Source of the DNA: Sphingomonadaceae bacterium
Lineage (GTDB): Bacteria > Pseudomonadota > Alphaproteobacteria > Sphingomonadales > Sphingomonadaceae
NCBI GenBank assembly: GCA_023384025.1
Contig: JAHDXX010000007.1
Location: forward strand, 18,560-26,781
Direction: 5' to 3'
DNA: 8,222 nucleotides
A model generated the notes under the pieces. It was not told the DNA's origin, ran no database searches, and saw only the letters and a program-made list of their open reading frames with translations. Numbering within the stretch: the first letter of the stretch is position 1; the number at the start of each line of letters is the position of its first letter. The position numbers were made by a program, and so were the translations under genes. Below are positions 1 to 5,292 of the stretch, one piece after another.

Positions 1-52
1 GGAAATCTTTCCCCTCAAAACACGACGATTTTCGGGAAACTATTGAGGAAGC

Positions 53-97
53 TGGCGCACCCGACTGGATTCGAACCAGTGGCCTTCGCCTTCGGAG
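53..97 (-). other. 3' half of tRNA-Arg(CCG), attachment-site remnant
   Basis: Read on the minus strand, this stretch is the 3' half of a tRNA. It has an anticodon loop CTCCGAA (anticodon CCG), anticodon-stem 3' strand GGCGA, variable loop AGGCC, T-stem ACTGG/CCAGT around TTCGAAT, acceptor strand CGGGTGC, discriminator G and encoded CCA. The sequence 5' of the anticodon loop does not continue the tRNA: ACCGG cannot pair with GGCGA and there is no D-arm. Tyrosine integrases of genomic islands often recombine within tRNA 3' halves, and a P4-type integrase gene follows. I infer that this is an att site left by integration, with the element to the right and the flanking chromosome at 1-52. The intact tRNA-Arg gene would then lie at the other end of the element. 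A degenerate tRNA pseudogene is the alternative. Confidence 0.8.
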
Positions 98-130
98 CCG
101 GTAAGGACCCCCCTACGCCAGGGTGCGCCA
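53..130. repeat. 10-bp inverted repeat bracketing the att remnant
   Basis: TGGCGCACCC at 53-62 is repeated perfectly in inverted orientation as GGGTGCGCCA at 121-130. The left copy is the tRNA acceptor/CCA end. The right copy therefore re-creates that end facing the other way, on the integrase side of the remnant. It partly mimics a closed acceptor stem but leaves no D-arm or anticodon stem between. It may be an integrase-binding arm or a rearrangement scar. Which of these applies cannot be settled from the window. Confidence 0.6.
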
Positions 131-206
131 GAGCCGCTTATTCCACTCTAACACACTGTTTTCAATCATCTAAATTGCGACACTAGCTTCGCTGGCCTAA
201 CCCAAA

Positions 207-248
207 CTTCGCTTCGTTTCGCTCCCAACTGCTTACGTGGTGCTTACG
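207..248. repeat. Short direct repeats upstream of integrase (possible arm-type sites)
   Basis: Between the tRNA fragment and the integrase gene, TTCG recurs with a 5-bp period at 208-211, 213-216 and 218-221. TGCTTACG occurs twice, at 230-237 and 241-248, with an 11-bp period close to one helical turn. Repeated short motifs next to the attachment core are typical of arm sites bound by the N-terminal domain of P4/lambda-type integrases or by excisionase. That role is inferred. No match to a known arm consensus is claimed. Confidence 0.4.
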
Positions 249-280
249 CGAAATCGGGTGAAATGAGCCGGAGAAGTGCA

Positions 281-1663
281 GTGCCGAAACTCAGCAAACG
301 GATCGTGGATGCAGCCGAGGCGATGAGCAAGGACTATGTCATCTGGGACGACGACCTTGCTGGTTTCGGACTGCGGGTCTTCACGACCGGCAAGCGCAGC
401 TACGTCCTGCAGTATCGCGCGCTGGGCCGGTCCCGTCGCTACACAATTGGTCCGCACGGTGTCTGGACGCCCGAGACCGCGCGCAAGGAAGCGCTGATCC
501 AACTCGCCCGGGTGGCCAAGGGCGAGAACCCGGCCGAGGAGCGCGAACTAGATCACAAGGCGATCACGATGAAGCAATTGTGCGAGCGCTATCTCGAGGA
601 TCTCGGCAATGGCCTGATCCTGGGCAAGGGCAATCGGCCCAAGCGGCCCTCGACCAAGATCACCGACACGGGCCGGATCAACCGCCATATCATCCCTTTG
701 GTCGGTACCCGCCGGGTGAAGGATCTGACCCAGCCCGAGATCATCAAGATCATGATGGACATCATGGCCGGCCGGACGAAGGTCAACGTCAAAACCGAGA
801 ACCTTCGTGGCCGCTCTATCGTCACAGGAGGCGTCGGTACGGCGGCGAGGACCATTGGCTTGCTGAGTGGCATTCTGACCTATGCCGTCAATCTCGGCAT
901 CATCGAGAAGAACCCGGCGCATGGCATCAAGCGGCCCAAGGATCATACGCGCCGCCGCAGGCTCTCAGAGAACGAGTATCGTGTGCTTGGCCAACTTCTG
1001 CGCGATGCCGAAGCCAAAGCAGAGGCGGAACTGGACAGCGCACTCCTCACGGCCATGAGGATCATCCGTCAGATCGCATTGACCGGCTGTCGCCGTGGGG
1101 AGATCATCGGCCTCAGATGGGCCGAGGCTGACACTGAGGGAAGCGCCTTCCGCTTCACGGATACCAAGACCGGCGAGTCCATCCGGCCGATTGGCCTGCC
1201 AGTGGTGGATTTTCTGGAAGCAATCCGCCCCGACGAGCCCGGCCTCCATGTCTTCCCCGGCGAGCGCCAGAAGGACCGCCCCTTCGGCAGTTTCCCGAAG
1301 CACTGGAACAAGCTCGTCAAAGGCACGGCGCTGGAGGGGATCACGGCCCATGTGCTGCGGCACAGTTTCGCCAGCATCGCGAACGATCTCGGTTTCACTG
1401 AAGTGACCATCGCTGCCCTTCTCGGCCATTCCAAAGGGACGATGACCAGCAAATACATCCACACGATGGACAGCGCACTGATCATGGCTGCCGACACGGT
1501 CTCAAGCTACATCGAAGCCCTGCTCAATGGGGTCGCGTTCAAGCAGACAATCTATGCGTTCGACCGTACATCGCGCCGCAGAGCAGCCCTGCGCTTCCTG
1601 GCGCAACAGCACGAACCTGAAGATTGCGATGCGCCTGCATCGGAAGCTTCCGCACGCATTTAA
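281..1663 (+). CDS. int: P4-type tyrosine integrase of the element
   Basis: Site-specific recombinase that would insert and excise the element at the tRNA-Arg site. The N-terminal ~90 residues match the DUF4102 arm-binding domain (MPKLSKRIVDA..., then the FGLRVF and TYTIG-like strands). Residues ~95-215 form the SAM-like core-binding domain. The catalytic domain shows the expected set: Arg in TGCRRGE (~271), Lys in DTKTGES (~296), HVLRHS (His ~357, Arg ~360), LLGHSK (His ~383) and the nucleophile Tyr in KYIHT (~392). I chose GTG 281 because GGAG at 270-273 lies 7 nt upstream and the protein then begins MPKL, usual for the family. ATG 263 would add six residues but has no Shine-Dalgarno sequence. 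At ~460 aa it carries a basic tail of ~43 residues beyond the usual end (after IEALLNG), perhaps acquired. All catalytic residues are present, so it looks functional. Confidence 0.95.
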   Translation: MPKLSKRIVDAAEAMSKDYVIWDDDLAGFGLRVFTTGKRSYVLQYRALGRSRRYTIGPHGVWTPETARKEALIQLARVAKGENPAEERELDHKAITMKQLCERYLEDLGNGLILGKGNRPKRPSTKITDTGRINRHIIPLVGTRRVKDLTQPEIIKIMMDIMAGRTKVNVKTENLRGRSIVTGGVGTAARTIGLLSGILTYAVNLGIIEKNPAHGIKRPKDHTRRRRLSENEYRVLGQLLRDAEAKAEAELDSALLTAMRIIRQIALTGCRRGEIIGLRWAEADTEGSAFRFTDTKTGESIRPIGLPVVDFLEAIRPDEPGLHVFPGERQKDRPFGSFPKHWNKLVKGTALEGITAHVLRHSFASIANDLGFTEVTIAALLGHSKGTMTSKYIHTMDSALIMAADTVSSYIEALLNGVAFKQTIYAFDRTSRRRAALRFLAQQHEPEDCDAPASEASARI

Positions 1664-1671
1664 CAACAACC

Positions 1672-1705
1672 TTGACACAGAAATCCATTTGATTAGGACT
1701 CCTAA
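1672..1705 (+). promoter_or_regulatory. Possible promoter and 13-bp palindromic operator before the MarR gene
   Basis: A consensus -35 hexamer TTGACA is at 1672-1677. The perfect palindrome TTAGGA-C-TCCTAA (1693-1705) covers the expected -10 region and the Shine-Dalgarno AGGA (1695-1698), ending one base before the ATG at 1707. No good -10 hexamer is visible (TAGGAC at 1694 is poor). The same palindrome precedes the next gene, so it is probably the binding site for the MarR protein (autoregulation). In RNA it could also form a 5-bp hairpin hiding the ribosome site. Confidence 0.6.
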
Positions 1706-1706
1706 C

Positions 1707-2285
1707 ATGATTCGTGACCAGCTCATCTATGGCCTCAGCCGTCTGGCCGCCTTGGCTCGCCAGAAGGACTGGCAGACCGGCGAAGGCGCTGGACTGACTC
1801 CCACCCAAGGGGATGCGCTAAGGTTGCTGGCCGACCGTCCGGAGGGCTTGCGCCTGAAGGACCTTGCCGCACAGCTCAGTGTGCGCTCGTCAACTGCCAG
1901 CGATGCTGTCTCGGCTCTCGCCAGCAAACACCTTGTGGAACGCAGGCCTGACCCTGATCATGGCCGGGCAATCCGGGTGTCCTTGTCTCTGGAGGGCCGC
2001 GCCCTGCTTGGCCAGCTTCCGGACGGCTTTGAAGACATTGTCAGTCTGCTGAGCGACGGCAATGCCGAAAGCCTGCATAGCATAGTCGTGCGAACCATCG
2101 CGCAACTGCAACGTTCCGGACGCATTGCGCCCCAGCGCATGTGCCTGACCTGCCGGTATTTTGTGTCCGATACGAGCACGACCGAATCAGGCGAGCATTA
2201 TTGCCGATTGATCAAGGCGCCGCTTCGCCAATCTGATTTGCGCCTCAATTGTCCTGAGCACGAGGAGGCCTCCTCCTCAGCCTAG
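1707..2285 (+). CDS. MarR-family winged-helix regulator with four-cysteine C-terminal tail
   Basis: A 192-aa transcription factor. Residues ~30-105 form a MarR winged helix-turn-helix: LTPTQGDALRLLA, then the recognition region LKDLAAQLSVRSSTASDAVSAL, then the wing with DPDHGRAIRVSL. The C-terminal segment departs from simple MarR proteins by carrying Cys146, Cys149, Cys166 and Cys182 (CLTC, HYC, NCPEH) with His185 close by. That arrangement could bind zinc or an Fe-S cluster, or act as a thiol switch. ATG 1707 is preceded by AGGA at 8 nt. The reading frame is open further upstream into the integrase gene, but only this start has a ribosome site. The gene starts a block of redox genes and shares an operator palindrome with the CGVC gene downstream, so it likely represses itself and that block. 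The signal it senses is unknown; a redox or metal signal is my inference. Confidence 0.85.
   Translation: MIRDQLIYGLSRLAALARQKDWQTGEGAGLTPTQGDALRLLADRPEGLRLKDLAAQLSVRSSTASDAVSALASKHLVERRPDPDHGRAIRVSLSLEGRALLGQLPDGFEDIVSLLSDGNAESLHSIVVRTIAQLQRSGRIAPQRMCLTCRYFVSDTSTTESGEHYCRLIKAPLRQSDLRLNCPEHEEASSSA
2254..2280. repeat. Palindrome/hairpin at the 3' end of the MarR gene
   Basis: A perfect 14-bp palindrome GAGGAGGCCTCCTC (2262-2275) is extended by CTGAG (2254-2258) pairing with CTCAG (2276-2280), leaving only a CAC bulge. It lies inside the last codons of the MarR gene and has no following T-run, so it is not a standard intrinsic terminator. It could slow transcription or protect the upstream mRNA end. 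It could also simply result from Glu/Ser-rich codons. Confidence 0.4.
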
Positions 2286-2340
2286 ATGCCCTCGGGTCGC
2301 ACCGGGGTAACGCGCACAGCGTCTTCTGTGCCTTTGAATA

Positions 2341-2353
2341 TTAGGAGTCCTAT
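2341..2353 (+). promoter_or_regulatory. Second copy of the palindromic operator, before the CGVC redox gene
   Basis: TTAGGAGTCCTAT is the inverted form of the palindrome at 1693-1705, with a single mismatch in the last base. It again includes the Shine-Dalgarno sequence (AGGAG 2343-2347) and ends one base before ATG 2355. Both copies are preceded by TTTGA and followed by CATGA, so the whole leader module seems duplicated. The 69-bp gap after the MarR stop gives room for a separate promoter, and the AT-rich GAATAT at 2336-2341 is a possible -10. Confidence 0.6.
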
Positions 2354-2354
2354 C

Positions 2355-2600
2355 ATGAAGTCCAAAGCCATTTTCTATCACGCCGGTTGCGGCGTCTGCG
2401 TCGCTGCCGAACAGGCATTGGGGCAGGCGCTCGATCCGGCGCGCTACGACGTCGAAATCGTCGACTTCAATTCCGCACCGGACCGGGTCGGCGAAGCTGA
2501 AGCTGCCGGTGTGCAATCGGTTCCGGCCTATGTCATCGACGGCCAAGCGTTCCACATCAACTTCGGTGCCTCGATGGCGGCGGTCAAGGGAGAGGAATGA
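2355..2600 (+). CDS. Small thioredoxin/glutaredoxin-fold protein with CGVC active site
   Basis: An 81-aa protein with the minimal thioredoxin-like layout: strand KAIFYHA, active-site Cys12-Gly-Val-Cys15, strand DVEIVDF, then a cis-proline region SVPAYV (Pro57) followed by the glycine/Phe-rich last strand. No signal peptide, so cytoplasmic. The size and motif fit a glutaredoxin-like thiol-disulfide oxidoreductase. The dithiol site would permit disulfide reduction or metal binding. An in-frame ATG at 2286 would add 23 residues, but those are not family-like, and ATG 2355 has AGGAG at 7 nt and makes the protein start right at the first strand. Its stop overlaps the next gene's ATG (ATGA), so the two are translationally coupled. 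The partner is probably another protein of this block, but nothing in the sequence identifies it. Confidence 0.85.
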   Translation: MKSKAIFYHAGCGVCVAAEQALGQALDPARYDVEIVDFNSAPDRVGEAEAAGVQSVPAYVIDGQAFHINFGASMAAVKGEE

Positions 2601-3391
2601 TGCGCGCTCCTGCCATAGTCGCGGCCGCGCTGGCCTTGGGCGCACCGGCGGTGCAGGCACACGATGGTAGCGCCCATTCCCAGGACCCGTCGAGCGAGCG
2701 AATTGCGGCCTCGCACGAACATACCGGCGGTATCCGTCCAGCAGCGGATACTGCCGTGCAGGCACCGTTCGATATCGTCCACGCGAAGATCAGGACGGAG
2801 GGCAATGTGGCCATATTCCACATGGCTGTTTCTGGACGAGCGGGCGTTACGCGCCCCAACGCAACCGGGCGGTTCGAGGGATCGAGTGTCTTCTCCTACG
2901 TCTGGCCGACGACGATCGACCCCTACGAGGTCGGCTTCGAGCACGGCGCTGGCATTCTCGCGCTGGCCGTCACTTCCCACCCCGATTTCGACGACACACC
3001 GTTGTTCGATGAGACGAGGGATGGAGATCTGGCCAACGATGGCGGCGAATGGCACATGCACTGGGTGGTGCTCGGGCCGGACGAAGCCTGCGGAGCCAAT
3101 GGACTCAAGGTCAAGGACATTCCTGCAGGCACCAGTCCGCGTCTTCCCATGACCTGGCCGGGCGCCCCAATCCTGCTCGACAGTCCCGGCTGGCAACCGA
3201 ACCTCACTCAGGAAACGGTTGAAGTGAGAGTACCGTTCGGTGACATCTCGATTGTTCAGACCGCAGGGTTTGATGGCGTGACGGCTGGATTGCGCGTCAA
3301 CGAAAGCGCACATTCGCCGCTGCTGTGCGTTGCCAATGTGTTCAAGGTTGCCTCAGGCGATTTGAGCCTGCCCGGCAGGGTAAACCAATAG
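2597..3391 (+). CDS. Exported histidine-rich protein of unknown family
   Basis: A 264-aa protein that I do not recognise. Residues 1-21 form a signal peptide (MMR, hydrophobic Ala/Leu stretch, APAVQA), giving periplasmic export with likely cleavage before His22, so the mature protein would begin HDGSAHS. A polar His-rich linker follows (SHEHTGG ~40-46). The remainder is predicted beta-rich, with FEHGAG, EWHMHW and two cysteines (DEAC and LLCVAN) that could form a disulfide. The distribution of His suggests metal (copper, zinc or heme) binding, but no catalytic family is evident. The start ATG 2597 overlaps the preceding stop; ATG 2600 is an equally good alternative start, and GGGAGAGGA just upstream serves either. 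The gene sits between two thiol-redox proteins and a heme protein, suggesting an envelope part of the same stress response. Confidence 0.75.
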   Translation: MMRAPAIVAAALALGAPAVQAHDGSAHSQDPSSERIAASHEHTGGIRPAADTAVQAPFDIVHAKIRTEGNVAIFHMAVSGRAGVTRPNATGRFEGSSVFSYVWPTTIDPYEVGFEHGAGILALAVTSHPDFDDTPLFDETRDGDLANDGGEWHMHWVVLGPDEACGANGLKVKDIPAGTSPRLPMTWPGAPILLDSPGWQPNLTQETVEVRVPFGDISIVQTAGFDGVTAGLRVNESAHSPLLCVANVFKVASGDLSLPGRVNQ

Positions 3392-3408
3392 AAGTCCCTG
3401 ACAGAGAC

Positions 3409-3427
3409 CAGAGCCATACCGGCTCTG
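3409..3427 (+). other. 7-bp stem-loop between exported-protein gene and HTHP gene
   Basis: CAGAGCC (3409-3415) and GGCTCTG (3421-3427) form a perfect 7-bp stem with an ATACC loop, 17 nt after the stop of the exported-protein gene. No T-run follows, so I do not call it a terminator. It may mark a processing or attenuation point in the 87-nt gap that precedes the HTHP start. Confidence 0.45.
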
Positions 3428-3466
3428 TCGGCGGGTCCCGCGTATGCCCGACCCCATCCCGATTTC

Positions 3467-3481
3467 GGAGGCCCCACGATT
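3467..3481 (+). promoter_or_regulatory. Strong ribosome site GGAGG preceding an ATT start codon
   Basis: GGAGG at 3467-3471 is followed, after an ideal 7-nt spacer, by ATT at 3479-3481, in frame with the HTHP coding sequence. No ATG, GTG or TTG occurs in this frame between the previous stop (3389-3391) and residue 52. This site therefore decides the start. ATT initiation is rare in bacteria (the known example is infC). Confidence 0.65.
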
Positions 3482-3712
3482 CAAACACCAGCTGACATTG
3501 CGTCACTCCTGACCACCAACCCGGACGAAGGCTTTGCCCTCGCAATCAAGTTATCACGCCTTGCGGTGAAGCTGACGCAGCCTGATGCGCAAATCCGCGC
3601 CAGCTTGCGCAACGAATATGAGCAGGACGCAATGGCGCTCGTCGCTGTTGCCCAGGTCGTGGCAACGCATTTTGCCACAATTGCCGCAGCCAACAATTAC
3701 TGGAAGGATTGA
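3479..3712 (+). CDS. Hexameric tyrosine-coordinated heme protein (HTHP), ATT start
   Basis: A 77-codon gene whose product I recognise as HTHP (PF11534), first characterised from Silicibacter pomeroyi. There six ~75-aa chains each bind a heme through a tyrosine and show catalase/peroxidase activity. Family hallmarks visible here are NPDEGFALAIKLSRLAVK, LTQPDAQIR, the NEYEQDA helix with the probable heme-ligand Tyr47, VVATHF and the C-terminal AANNYWKD. The ATT at 3479 gives almost exactly the family length (two residues longer than my memory of the S. pomeroyi protein) and is preceded by GGAGG at 7 nt, so I choose it over any other start. The frame is open back to the upstream stop, with only CTG or ATA as further candidates, and that extension is not family-like. 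The gene lies 5 nt before the CPGC redoxin and is probably co-transcribed with it, so peroxide or nitrosative defence is the likely role. A mutated ATG (a silenced gene) remains possible. Confidence 0.85.
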   Translation: MQTPADIASLLTTNPDEGFALAIKLSRLAVKLTQPDAQIRASLRNEYEQDAMALVAVAQVVATHFATIAAANNYWKD

Positions 3713-3717
3713 CACCC

Positions 3718-4248
3718 ATGAACACCGAACCGGCCCAGCCATGGACGACTACCCGATGGTTCAACAGTGAACCGCTGACCCTGGAGGATCTGCGCGGACG
3801 CGTTATCGTCCTCGGTACGTTCCAGATGCTGTGCCCAGGCTGCGTTGCCAACGGTCTCCCGCAGCTCCAGCGGATCGAGCAGACGTTCAATCGCCGCGAT
3901 GTCGCGGTTATCGGCCTCCACACCGTGTTCGAGCATCATGCAGCGATGACCCCAACTTCGCTCGAAGCCTTCTTGCTGGAATACAGGATCGGGTTTCCCG
4001 TCGGGGTGGATTCGCATGAGGATTCGTCCGGCACGCCCATTACCATGACCCGATACGGTCTGCGCGGCACGCCTTCGCTGGTGCTGATTGATCGCGCTGG
4101 CCTGATCCGCTTTCGCGGGTTTGGTCACGAACCCGATCTGGCAGTGGGTGCCCGCATCGCTCAACTGATTGCGCAGCAGGATGTCGGCATGGCGACCGCA
4201 GGAGAATCCGGCGCCGCAGTTTGCGTGCCCGGTGGGGAATGCGGATAG
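3718..4248 (+). CDS. Redoxin-domain protein (TlpA/AhpC-like) with CPGC motif
   Basis: A 176-aa thioredoxin-superfamily protein. Segment LEDLRGRVIVLGTFQMLCPGC places the active-site Cys39-Pro-Gly-Cys42 after the first strand, as in TlpA/ResA and AhpC/TSA redoxins. DVAVIGLHTVFEHH is the next strand/helix, GVDSHED a further strand, and RGTPSLVLIDRAG gives the cis-proline (Pro119). There is no signal peptide or membrane anchor, so unlike TlpA it should be cytoplasmic. The tail holds another cysteine pair (Cys169, Cys175), which could form a second, regulatory or resolving disulfide. ATG 3718 has GGAAGGA at 9 nt; TTG 3709 overlapping the HTHP stop is less likely. Tight linkage to HTHP suggests it reduces peroxides or recycles oxidised partners with that heme protein. 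The substrate is unknown. Confidence 0.85.
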   Translation: MNTEPAQPWTTTRWFNSEPLTLEDLRGRVIVLGTFQMLCPGCVANGLPQLQRIEQTFNRRDVAVIGLHTVFEHHAAMTPTSLEAFLLEYRIGFPVGVDSHEDSSGTPITMTRYGLRGTPSLVLIDRAGLIRFRGFGHEPDLAVGARIAQLIAQQDVGMATAGESGAAVCVPGGECG

Positions 4249-4260
4249 CGCGAGGATTCT

Positions 4261-4992
4261 TTGCCATTGCCAAGCTCGACAACCTTGCCTGACGTTTTGC
4301 GTGACCTGATTGTCCGTGTCCGATCGTTCGGCTGGGCATCCGCCGCCCGCGAGACGACGTGCCAGTTGTTAGGGCCGCTCAATGAAGAAGCGTGGTCAGG
4401 ATTTGCAGCGAGTTGGGATCGGCTTGAGCTTGACACCTATATGGCGGATGGTGGACGCTATCGGCGTCGGCGATATGCCGTTCTGGGCTTCTCCGAAGGC
4501 CGTCTCGCCCAGCTCACGCCTCGGGCGCATTTCCAAAGCCGGGACCACAATCCGCTCAACGGCGGGATAGCGCGCTGGTTTGCTCAGGTGGAGCAGGCCA
4601 CGCTTGAAAATCCAGTCTTTGCCGACCTGCTCAACCTCTGCCTTGCTGTCTTCGAAACGGGTACTACGACTCTCGAAATCGAGGTGCACCAGTTCCGCAT
4701 AGAAGCTGGCCTGTCCGCCGGACATCCGACACCGGAGGGCATGCACCGTGACGGGGTTGATTGGGTCGGAATTTTCCTTGTCGAACGCAAGAACGTCGAG
4801 GCCGGAACCACGCAAATCTGCGTCGATGGCTTGGTTGATCCGGCTGAGTTCACTCTGGTCGAGCCGCTCGATGCCGTATTCATCAAAGACAACCGCGTCC
4901 TGCATGGCGTCACGCCAATCACGGCGCAAGACGCGCAATCGACAGGTCACCGCGATGTGTTGGTTCTGACCTTCCGGACAGTGGCAGCATAG
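4261..4992 (+). CDS. 2OG-Fe(II) dioxygenase, PF10014 type
   Basis: A 243-aa non-heme iron dioxygenase of the family that includes bacterial L-isoleucine 4-hydroxylases. Metal and cosubstrate residues are visible: the His162-x-Asp164 pair in MHRDGVDWVG, distal His215 in RVLHGVTPI, and the arginine that would hold 2-oxoglutarate in HRDVLVLTF (Arg231). The C-terminal double-stranded beta-helix occupies ~140-240, while the N-terminal part supplies RRRYAVLGF and HFQS segments typical of the family. Members hydroxylate free amino acids, but the substrate here cannot be read from sequence. The start is TTG 4261, with GAGG 5 nt upstream; TTG 4267 is an alternative and no ATG occurs before residue 61. 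It lies 12 nt after the redoxin gene, so it is likely the last gene of the plus-strand operon. Its stop is 6 nt from the stop of the convergent YeaR gene. Confidence 0.85.
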   Translation: MPLPSSTTLPDVLRDLIVRVRSFGWASAARETTCQLLGPLNEEAWSGFAASWDRLELDTYMADGGRYRRRRYAVLGFSEGRLAQLTPRAHFQSRDHNPLNGGIARWFAQVEQATLENPVFADLLNLCLAVFETGTTTLEIEVHQFRIEAGLSAGHPTPEGMHRDGVDWVGIFLVERKNVEAGTTQICVDGLVDPAEFTLVEPLDAVFIKDNRVLHGVTPITAQDAQSTGHRDVLVLTFRTVAA

Positions 4993-4998
4993 TCTCGC

Positions 4999-5292
4999 TC
5001 AAACGCGGTGGAAGGCTATCGACAACCGCACAGGACCTACGAGTTCCAGATGATGCTGCTCACGCGGTGGAACGACAAACTCGTCGCCCGCGACAAGTTT
5101 GCAGCGATCGCACTCCTTGTCGTCCCAAACAAGCATGATTGCACCCGCCTCGACAGCAAGGACAGCCCAGACATCTGGCTTAAGGCGGTGCTCTGCCAGT
5201 AGGCCGCGCGGAATAGATACCTCATTGAAAGGGCCGAGATGGCGGTAGCATTTCGTACCAGGCGGTAACCTGACAAGAGGGCTTGCTTTCAT
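4999..5292 (-). CDS. YeaR-like DUF1971 cupin protein
   Basis: A 97-aa single-domain cupin matching DUF1971 (PF09313), the fold of E. coli YeaR and of the N-terminal domain of some TehB proteins. Typical segments are LPPGTKCYRHLGPF, SIPRGLLAEHRLKPDVWAVL, then LVAGDEFVVPP with the HH pair and GPVRLSIAFHR. Its biochemical role is unclear. In E. coli, yeaR-yoaG is induced by nitrate/nitrite and NO through NarL and NsrR, which agrees with the NsrR-type gene of this cluster. A CDRC pair (Cys61, Cys64) in the loop is noteworthy and could bind metal or sense redox. ATG 5292 overlaps the preceding gene's stop by one base (TGATG) and has no Shine-Dalgarno, pointing to coupled re-initiation; an upstream ATG (5346) within the membrane-protein gene is unlikely. 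It is the last gene of the globin operon. Confidence 0.85.
   Translation of the reverse strand: MKASPLVRLPPGTKCYRHLGPFNEVSIPRGLLAEHRLKPDVWAVLAVEAGAIMLVWDDKECDRCKLVAGDEFVVPPREQHHLELVGPVRLSIAFHRV

Noticed and set aside
53..130. A complete functional tRNA on the minus strand
   Set aside because: The ends pair because of the inverted acceptor copy, but there is no D-arm and the 5' anticodon strand ACCGG cannot pair with GGCGA. Only the 3' half is tRNA-like.
580..1131. Alternative-frame open stretch inside the integrase
   Set aside because: Low-complexity His/Arg/Gln-rich translation, and the other frame encodes a full integrase with all catalytic residues.
2254..2280. Intrinsic terminator after the MarR gene
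   Set aside because: The hairpin is within coding sequence and is not followed by a T-run.
2528..3313. Long minus-strand open frame opposite the exported-protein gene
   Set aside because: It is antisense to a gene with a clear signal peptide and operon context, has no recognisable domain, and is typical of GC-rich shadow frames.
3392..3478. In-frame extension of HTHP back to the upstream stop, including an Ala-rich AIPALSAGPAYA stretch that resembles a signal-peptide end
   Set aside because: No conventional start codon and too few hydrophobic residues for a signal peptide. The GGAGG plus ATT arrangement and the family length favour 3479.
3444..3512. 22-codon ATG reading frame overlapping the HTHP start
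   Set aside because: No ribosome site of its own at proper distance and no recognisable product. I cannot support it as a gene, though a leader-peptide role is not excluded.
4261..4992. Assignment as an isoleucine dioxygenase (ido)
   Set aside because: Only the family (PF10014) and the iron/2OG residues can be seen. The substrate cannot be read from sequence, so no gene symbol is given.
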